Source: Aquitalea palustris (lineage in GTDB: Bacteria > Pseudomonadota > Gammaproteobacteria > Burkholderiales > Chromobacteriaceae). From it: 64,000 nucleotides of DNA. Positions 57,301 to 64,000 of this stretch are shown piece after piece; within the stretch, counting starts at the first letter, position 1; each line of letters opens with the position of its first letter. Position numbers and translations under genes: made by a program. The notes below the pieces were generated by a model, which worked only from the letters and a program-made list of their open reading frames with translations, was not told the DNA's origin and did not search any database. The stretch is taken from assembly GCF_003693445.1 (NCBI RefSeq), contig NZ_RFAR01000012.1, forward strand, positions 1 to 64,000, in the 5' to 3' direction.

Positions 57301-58104
57301 GTGAGTCACTGGCACACCGACTATCTGTCCCATCCCCTCTACCAGCCGCTACGCGCCATCTGCGCCCGGCTCCCGCTGGCCAACTGGCCTGGGCAGGCCG
57401 ACTACGACCGGCTGCTGCAACTGGCGGCCCCGGCCACCCTTCCCGCAGGCCTGCGCTTCTGCTGCGACCTGCAAGCACCCTCCTACTACGAAACCCATAT
57501 TGCCGACACCGGCGAGGTGCCCACTCGCAGCGAAAACTGGCATGACTGGTTCAATGCCCTGGCCTGGCTGGCATGGCCCTTGAGCAAGGCGGCGCTGAAT
57601 GCACGCCATGTGCGCGCCATCGGCCGTGGCGAGATCCAGCGCGGGCCACGGCGCGATGCTGCCACCTTGCTGGATGAATGCGGGGTAATTGTCGCCTGTG
57701 CCAAGCCGGCATTGGGGCAGGCACTGGATGATATGCAATGGCAGACGCTGTTTGTGGATGAGCGCCACGCCTGGGGACGGCAGATCAGTGTGCATGCACT
57801 GGGACATGCCCTGTTTGAAACCGGCCTGACACCGCACCAGGGCTGGTGCGGCAAGGCGCTGTTGCTGGCGGTGGAGCCCGACTTCTTTACCCTGCCCGAG
57901 GCCGTACAGCGCGAGCAGCTGGATAGCCGGCTGGCCAGCATGCTGGCTGATGACGACTGGCTGGCCAGCCCCCGCCAGCTATGGCCGCTGCCCTTGCTGG
58001 GCATTCCCGGCTGGTGGCCGGATAACGCCGAGCCGTCCTTCTATCAGAATACCGACTACTTCCGCCCCAGCCGGCGGGCGAAATCCTCCAGCGATACACT
58101 CTGA
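57301..58104 (+). CDS. DUF3025 family protein
   Basis: A 267-aa cytoplasmic protein of a family conserved in proteobacteria with no known function. AGLRFCCDLQAPSYYETHI, ENWHDWFNALAWLAWP and HALGHALFE with several conserved Trp and His are its hallmarks. GTG start at 57301. The last 49 bases overlap, tail to tail, the 3' end of the yihY gene on the other strand. Confidence 0.85.
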   Translation: MSHWHTDYLSHPLYQPLRAICARLPLANWPGQADYDRLLQLAAPATLPAGLRFCCDLQAPSYYETHIADTGEVPTRSENWHDWFNALAWLAWPLSKAALNARHVRAIGRGEIQRGPRRDAATLLDECGVIVACAKPALGQALDDMQWQTLFVDERHAWGRQISVHALGHALFETGLTPHQGWCGKALLLAVEPDFFTLPEAVQREQLDSRLASMLADDDWLASPRQLWPLPLLGIPGWWPDNAEPSFYQNTDYFRPSRRAKSSSDTL

Positions 58105-59267
58105 AGCCGCTCGGTGACACTGCCCAGCAAGGCTTCAATGCCCTGGCCGACATCATCGTCATTGGCCAGATCCGCCCGATAGACAAACAGCTGGAATAGC
58201 TCGGACAGCTGCACCACAGCCAGCTTTTTCATCAGCACCCAGCCATCGCGCTGGCCTTTCTGCACATAGCCATGCAGCGCCAGCTTGTCCAGCACCAGGC
58301 CCAGCTCGTCATAGCCTATCTTGACCTGCTGGCGTAATTGCACTGGCGTCAGGCTGCAACCCTGCTCCTGCGCCGCGTCCAGCATCAGCAAGACTTCCAC
58401 CGCATCCAGAAAGCGCCGCCGTGGCTCAAAGCGCCGCCGCCAGGCACCGCCTTCCCAGTAGGAAAGCGAGGCAGTAAACACCGCGCCGGCCAGCACCACC
58501 ATCCACAGGCAATACACCCACAACAGGAAGATCGGAATACTGGCAAAAGCCCCGTACACCAGCTGGTAGCTGGCCACCTGACCGATGTAATAGCCAAAAC
58601 CCAGCTTGGTCAGCTCCAGCAGCAGCGCGGTAATCATCGCCCCCAGTACTGCATGGCGGATCGGCACAAAGCGGTTGGGCACAATGCGGTACAACAGCGA
58701 CAACACGATGCCGGTCAGCAGGATAGTGCCGCCCGCCTCGACCGTACTGGCCAGCAAGGGCATGGTTTTTTCGAAACGGGTGAACTTGAGCAGCCAGCGC
58801 CAGGACAGAAGGCCACCGCCCAGCACCAGCGGGCCCAGCGTCAGCACCGTCCAGTACACCATGCTCTGCTGCAGCCAGGGCCGGCCACGGCGCACACTCC
58901 AGATGGCGTTGAAAGTGCGCTCAATGGTGGACATCAGCATCAGCGCCGTTACCCCGAGCATGATGATGCCGGCGGCGGTGAGCTTTTCCGCATTGTCGGC
59001 AAACTGGCGCATGTAGACGGAAATCACCTTGCCGGCGAACTCCGGCACCAGCGTCGACAACAGCAATACCTTGAAGCGGGTGCTGTAGTCGGAAAACACC
59101 GGGAAAGCCGAAATCACCGTCAAGGCAATGGTGAACAAGGGCACCAGTGCCAGCAGGGTGGTAAAGGTCAGGCTGCCGGCAACCTGCATCACACGCAGGC
59201 TGCTCATGCGGCGGATCAGGAAGCCGGAAAAACCGACTTGCGTTGCATACTTGGCGGGCAGTTTCAT
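58056..59267 (-). CDS. YihY/virulence factor BrkB family inner-membrane protein
   Basis: A 403-aa protein from ATG 59267 (MKLPAKYATQVG). The first 280 residues hold about six helices of the YihY/BrkB fold (once called ribonuclease BN), with GSLTFTTLLALVPLFTIAL and LLLWVYCLWMVVLAGAVF. The C-terminal domain of about 120 residues looks like a soluble helical, winged-helix type tail as in the longer betaproteobacterial members. It overlaps DUF3025 by 49 bases at the 3' ends. Function not established. Confidence 0.9.
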   Translation of the reverse strand: MKLPAKYATQVGFSGFLIRRMSSLRVMQVAGSLTFTTLLALVPLFTIALTVISAFPVFSDYSTRFKVLLLSTLVPEFAGKVISVYMRQFADNAEKLTAAGIIMLGVTALMLMSTIERTFNAIWSVRRGRPWLQQSMVYWTVLTLGPLVLGGGLLSWRWLLKFTRFEKTMPLLASTVEAGGTILLTGIVLSLLYRIVPNRFVPIRHAVLGAMITALLLELTKLGFGYYIGQVASYQLVYGAFASIPIFLLWVYCLWMVVLAGAVFTASLSYWEGGAWRRRFEPRRRFLDAVEVLLMLDAAQEQGCSLTPVQLRQQVKIGYDELGLVLDKLALHGYVQKGQRDGWVLMKKLAVVQLSELFQLFVYRADLANDDDVGQGIEALLGSVTERLQSVSLEDFARRLGRK

Positions 59268-59350
59268 GAGGCGCAAGGTAATTCAGTCACTGCCGGCTGG
59301 CAAGCGGCAACGTTCCGGCGTGACGCGGCCAGTGGCTGCTTTACGTTTGA

Positions 59351-60055
<705 letters not shown>

Positions 60056-60144
60056 TACCGGACGCGCGTGCTGGCTTGGCCATTTGCACCCGCTGATTTT
60101 TTACCTCTTGCGCAGCGTTGAGCGTTGCGCCGGGAACCCGATTT

Positions 60145-62001
60145 ATGTGTGGAATTGCCGGTTTCTTTTCCCGGACCCCCGTTGCTGCGGCAACGGCCGA
60201 TGCCATGTTGCTGGAACTGGCCCGTCGCGGGCCGGATGCTGCCCACCAGTTGCGGCTGGACCAGCACGGCCAGAGCGCGGCGGATGACGCCATTCACAAT
60301 GCGCTGCTGCATGCGCGGCTGTCCATCATCGACCCGCGCCCGGAGGCCGACCAGCCCATGCGCAACGACGATGGCCAGCTGTGGATCTGCTACAACGGCG
60401 AGGTGTACGACTGGGAAAAGGACAAGCGCGAACTGGAACAGGGCGGCGCGGTGTTCCACACCCATTCCGATACCGAATTCATCCTGCGGGCTTACGAGGC
60501 CTGGGGCATTGATGGCCTGCTCTCCCGCCTGCGCGGCATGTTTGCCTTTGCCATTCTCGATCTGCGCCAGGGCAAGGTGCATCTGGCGCGCGATCGCATG
60601 GGCGAAAAGCCGCTGCTGTACTCACTGCGGGATGGCAACCTGGCCTTCGGTTCGCTGGTGCGCGCAGTCCTGCCGTTTGTGCCGCTGGCCGCACGCCAGT
60701 TCAGCCCTGCCGCCATCGATGCCTATCTGGCACATCGCTACATTCCGGCACCGGCCACGGTATTTGAAAATATCCAGCGCCTGGAAAACGGCTATTGCCT
60801 GGAATTTGACCTGAGCAGCCGTCAGCTGAAAAAACGTCGTTACTGGCAACCCAAGGCCGAAACCGGCGACTGGCTGCCCGAGCTGGATCACGCCGTGGCC
60901 ATGCGCACCGTGGCCGACCGCCCACTGGGCGTGCTGCTGTCCGGCGGCATCGACTCCACCCTGATTGCCAGCCGTCTGGCCGGACAGGGTTATCAGCAGT
61001 TTTCTACCTTTACCGCCGCCTTCCCCGGCAGCACGCTGGATGAATCGGTCGACGCGGCCGACTCGGCCCAGCGCATGGGGCTGAGCAATATCCGCATCGC
61101 CATGCCAGACAATCTGGCGGCCGATTTTTCCCGCATCGTGGCCGATCTGGACCAACCCTTTGCCGACCCCTCCAGCTTTCCTACCTGGTATCTGGCACGA
61201 GAAGTCAGCAAGCATGTGAAAGTGGTGCTGGTGGGCGATGGCGGCGATGAACTGCTGGCCGGCTACAAGCGCATGAACAAGCATCTGCGCACGCGCTGGC
61301 GGCGGCATATCCGCCTGCCGCTGGGCATACGTACGGCCTTGTCCGGCAAGCAGGGCAAGCTGGCCACGGAAATGGCCATGGACTGGCGCGCGGCTTACTC
61401 CTTGCGCTTTTCCGGCCTGACACCGGGCCAGCGCCGTTTCCTGCAAGGCGGCCGAGAACTCGAGAAACTCAGCTATTGGCGCGCACCGGATGACATCGGC
61501 CCGGAAGCCAGCGATGCGGTGCCCGGCCTGCAAAGCCTGCTGGCCATCGACTTTGCCAACTATCTGCCGGACTACATCCTGCAAAAATCCGATTTGTGCA
61601 CCATGGCGCACGGGCTGGAGGGCCGCGCCCCGCTGCTGGACCACCGCCTGTATCAGCATCTGCTGGCCACGTCGGATGCCGAACGCTACACCACGCCTGC
61701 CAAGCTGATTTTCCGCCGCGCCATGCACCCGGCGCTGCCGGCCGACTTTTTCCAGCGCAAGAAGCGCGGCTTCAATCCGCCACTTTCCGGCTGGCTGCAA
61801 ACCAGCCTGGCCGAGCGCTTCGCCGGATTGGGACAAAGACTGAAGCGCCTGACTGACGGCCAACTGGATGCACAGGCAGTGGATGCCTTCAGCCAGGCTT
61901 ACCGCCAGGGTGAAGCAGCACTGGCCGAGCAGGTGCTGCAATTGCTGATTCTGGATGAAAGCCTGCAGCAGCTGGATGCGCTGCGCCGCGCCCTGCCTTA
62001 A
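60145..62001 (+). CDS. asnB: Glutamine-hydrolysing asparagine synthase
   Basis: A 618-aa amidotransferase. After Met1, Cys2 (MCGIAGFFSR) is the glutaminase nucleophile; LSIIDPRPEADQPM and CYNGEVYDW are class-II glutaminase motifs. The synthetase domain has the PP-loop GVLLSGGIDST and VGDGGDELLAGYKRM. Start ATG 60145 is fixed by the Cys2. It follows wrbA on the same strand. It may make asparagine or, as some homologues, act in surface polysaccharide synthesis; no such genes adjoin. Confidence 0.93.
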   Translation: MCGIAGFFSRTPVAAATADAMLLELARRGPDAAHQLRLDQHGQSAADDAIHNALLHARLSIIDPRPEADQPMRNDDGQLWICYNGEVYDWEKDKRELEQGGAVFHTHSDTEFILRAYEAWGIDGLLSRLRGMFAFAILDLRQGKVHLARDRMGEKPLLYSLRDGNLAFGSLVRAVLPFVPLAARQFSPAAIDAYLAHRYIPAPATVFENIQRLENGYCLEFDLSSRQLKKRRYWQPKAETGDWLPELDHAVAMRTVADRPLGVLLSGGIDSTLIASRLAGQGYQQFSTFTAAFPGSTLDESVDAADSAQRMGLSNIRIAMPDNLAADFSRIVADLDQPFADPSSFPTWYLAREVSKHVKVVLVGDGGDELLAGYKRMNKHLRTRWRRHIRLPLGIRTALSGKQGKLATEMAMDWRAAYSLRFSGLTPGQRRFLQGGRELEKLSYWRAPDDIGPEASDAVPGLQSLLAIDFANYLPDYILQKSDLCTMAHGLEGRAPLLDHRLYQHLLATSDAERYTTPAKLIFRRAMHPALPADFFQRKKRGFNPPLSGWLQTSLAERFAGLGQRLKRLTDGQLDAQAVDAFSQAYRQGEAALAEQVLQLLILDESLQQLDALRRALP

Positions 62002-62036
62002 GGCGGCAGCGCTCAGGAACTTGGCTGCCGCTGGCG

Positions 62037-62846
62037 TCAGGATCCGACTGAAGCATGATGGTCCGCCAGCGGTGCATAAAAGCTGCTGGGCGACACCCCC
62101 AGCTCACGCTTGAACATGGTGGCAAAGGCACTGGGGCTGGCATAGCCCAGGTCCAGTGCCACTTCCAGCACGCTGGCCCCGCAGGCCAGCTTTTCCAGTG
62201 CGGCAATCAGCCTGGCCTGGCGCCGCCACTGCCCCAACGACAAGCCGGTTTCGCGGCTGAAGCGCCGCTGCAGCGTGCGCGCATCCATGGCCAGTTGCGC
62301 GGCCCACTCCTCCACCGAACGCGCATCGGCCGGCTCGGCCTGTAGCGCATCACACAAACCCTGCAAGGCCGGGCTTTGCGGCCGTGGCAAGGACAATGCC
62401 AGTGTGGGCAGGCTGCGGATTTCATCCAGCAGCAGCTTCATCAGCCGCTCATCGCGCGAATCGGCCGCATACGGCACAGCGATATCCATGGCGGCCAGAA
62501 TCAGCTCGCGCAACAAGGGCGAAATGGCCAGCACCCGGCATTCCTGTGGCAGCCCGTCCAGGCTGTCTTCCCGCACATACACCGTGCGCATGCGCACCGC
62601 GCTGATCATCCGCACCTGATGCCAGGTGGCAATCGGCAGCCAGATGCCACGGGTAGGCGGCACGATCCACTGCCCCAGCGCCGTACTCACCACCATCACC
62701 CCTTCCACCGCATACAAGAGCTGGGCGGTGGGATGGGCATGGCGCGGCGTGTCTTCGCCGGCCGGATAATCACGTGCCTTGGCCACCACCGGGGCGATGC
62801 CGCTATCGTACTGGTGCAGGTGTTGATAATCAGTCATGACTGTCAT
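62037..62846 (-). CDS. AraC-family transcriptional regulator
   Basis: A 269-aa regulator. The N-terminal cupin-like part has HAHPTAQLLYAVEGV-type sequence (here PRHAHPTAQLLYAVEGV, about 36-52) and a C-terminal double HTH of AraC type: LAMDARTLQRRFSRETG for the first and VLEVALDLGYASPSAFATMF for the second. Divergent from an MFS transporter gene with 90 bases between starts, so it probably controls that gene. Starts at ATG 62846; ATG 62837 is also possible. Confidence 0.92.
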   Translation of the reverse strand: MTVMTDYQHLHQYDSGIAPVVAKARDYPAGEDTPRHAHPTAQLLYAVEGVMVVSTALGQWIVPPTRGIWLPIATWHQVRMISAVRMRTVYVREDSLDGLPQECRVLAISPLLRELILAAMDIAVPYAADSRDERLMKLLLDEIRSLPTLALSLPRPQSPALQGLCDALQAEPADARSVEEWAAQLAMDARTLQRRFSRETGLSLGQWRRQARLIAALEKLACGASVLEVALDLGYASPSAFATMFKRELGVSPSSFYAPLADHHASVGS

Positions 62847-62936
62847 TTTCTCGCAGATGATTGCCCCTCATGCGCAGGACGGGCAAGGACAGCCCTTGAT
62901 AGCATGATGAACCCACCACCACAAGAAGACCTCATC

Positions 62937-64000
62937 ATGACCAGCGCCAGCCAGAGCATGGCACCGCCGCAAGACACCCGTTTCCGGGTATTGGGTGCCA
63001 TCAGCTTTACCCATTTCCTCAACGACATGTTGCAGTCGCTGATTCTGGCCATCTACCCGGTACTCAAGGGTGGCTTTCACCTGAGCTTTGCCCAGATCGG
63101 CCTGATGACCCTGGTTTACCAGTGCACCGCCTCGCTGCTGCAACCGCTGGTCGGCATTTATACCGACAAGCGCCCGCTGCCCTATTCCTTGGTATTTGGC
63201 ATGGGCGCGACACTGTGCGGCCTGCTGCTGCTGTCGGTGGCCCCCAACTATCACACACTGTTGATTGCCGCCGCGCTGGTGGGCACCGGCTCGTCCATCT
63301 TCCATCCGGAATCCTCGCGCGTGGCGCGCATGGCATCGGGTGGGCGCCATGGTCTGGCACAGTCCTTGTTCCAGGTAGGGGGCAATGCCGGCTCGGCCAC
63401 CGGCCCCTTGCTGGCGGCGCTAGTGGTGTTTCCCTATGGCCAGCCCAGCCTGGCCTGGTTCTCGCTGGCGGCCTTGCTGGGCATGCTGGTGCTGTGGCGC
63501 ATCGGCGTCTGGTATAGCCACCAGCAGCGCACGGCCAAGGCACACAAGGCCATCGTGCCGACCGGGCTGTCGCCTGGCCGTACCGCCTTCACCCTGGGCA
63601 TACTGGTATTGCTGGTCTTTTCCAAGTATTTCTACCTCACCAGCATCACCAGCTATTTCACCTTTTACCTGATGCAGCACTTCGGGCTGGGTATTCAGGC
63701 GGCACAGCTGCATTTGTTCATCTTCCTGTTTGCCGTGGCTGCCGGCACCGTGCTGGGCGGGCCGATTGGCGACGCCATCGGCCGCAAGCGGGTGATCTGG
63801 TTCTCGATTCTGGGCGTGGCCCCGTTTACCCTGGCGCTGCCGCATGTCGACCTGTTCTGGACCAGCGTGCTGTCCTTCATCATCGGCTTTATCCTGGCCT
63901 CGGCCTTCTCCGCCATCCTGGTGTACGCGCAGGAGCTGGTGCCGGGCAAGGTGGGCATGGTGTCCGGGCTGTTCTTCGGCTTTGCCTTCGGCATTGGCGG
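62937..64000 (+). CDS. MFS transporter, fosmidomycin-resistance (Fsr) type, 3' end outside window
   Basis: The frame runs from ATG 62937 (MTSASQSMAPPQDTRF) to the last base without a stop, so at least 354 residues are present. About nine helices are visible. ISFTHFLNDMLQSLILAIYPVLK and LVGTGSSIFHPESSRVARMASG match Fsr, an exporter of fosmidomycin and related compounds. About 40-50 C-terminal residues are probably missing from the window. Divergent AraC regulator adjacent. Natural substrate unknown. Confidence 0.92.
   Translation, partial: MTSASQSMAPPQDTRFRVLGAISFTHFLNDMLQSLILAIYPVLKGGFHLSFAQIGLMTLVYQCTASLLQPLVGIYTDKRPLPYSLVFGMGATLCGLLLLSVAPNYHTLLIAAALVGTGSSIFHPESSRVARMASGGRHGLAQSLFQVGGNAGSATGPLLAALVVFPYGQPSLAWFSLAALLGMLVLWRIGVWYSHQQRTAKAHKAIVPTGLSPGRTAFTLGILVLLVFSKYFYLTSITSYFTFYLMQHFGLGIQAAQLHLFIFLFAVAAGTVLGGPIGDAIGRKRVIWFSILGVAPFTLALPHVDLFWTSVLSFIIGFILASAFSAILVYAQELVPGKVGMVSGLFFGFAFGIG

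Overview
The window looks like chromosomal DNA of a GC-rich betaproteobacterium of the order Neisseriales, most likely a Chromobacteriaceae relative (Chromobacterium, Aquitalea or Vogesella type). The strongest argument is the block ponA, pilMNOPQ, aroK, aroB, with ponA divergent from the pilus genes. Supporting signs are an HPr/EI/EIIA-Man phosphotransferase cluster without sugar permeases and an msbA-linked LPS core cluster. No species name can be proven from the sequence alone.

Layout. 1-1801: end of a normal chemoreceptor, then a chemoreceptor-like membrane protein that stops at the tip of the signalling hairpin. 1877-4937 (minus): thiol peroxidase, a carboxymuconolactone decarboxylase-family protein, HisC and an EamA transporter. 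4938-5728: gene-poor, with an AT-rich palindromic island and a strong minus-strand terminator. 5729-6592: metallo-beta-lactamase-fold hydrolase. 6675-12865 (minus): a four-gene SMC operon, kleisin-like / winged-helix / SMC ATPase / Toprim nuclease, matching the JetABCD (Wadjet) or MksFEBG plan of anti-plasmid condensins. 13017-16225 (minus): a HisJQMP-type amino-acid ABC importer. 16646-18595 (minus): Obg, L27, L21. 18789-19843 (plus): IspB and a tRNA-Arg(CCT).

19950-25475 holds lineage-specific genes: a protein with two SANT/Myb-like repeats, an orphan membrane protein, an SGNH acyltransferase and a formyltransferase-like protein. 25546-34414 (minus) is a complete MuxABC-OpmB (MdtABC-type) RND pump. 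34736-44429 is the ponA/pil/aro block followed by a small FimV-like protein. 44504-50858 (minus) is the LPS core glycosyltransferase operon ending in msbA. It contains the longest G-homopolymers I noticed (G8 at a gene start, G7 inside a gene), which suggests possible phase variation. 50881-54795 (minus): EI, HPr, EIIA-Man and siroheme synthase CysG. 54904-62001: PAS/GAF/GGDEF diguanylate cyclase, DUF3025 protein, YihY membrane protein (overlapping it tail to tail), WrbA and asparagine synthase. 62037-64000: an AraC regulator divergent from a fosmidomycin-resistance-type MFS transporter that runs off the window.

The most interesting unit is the SMC/Toprim operon. Gene order, ATPase motifs, an acidic Toprim motif and tight spacing make it a convincing Wadjet-superfamily defence locus. 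The SMC subunit is compact and carries a classical-looking SMC hinge instead of an obvious MukB-type one.
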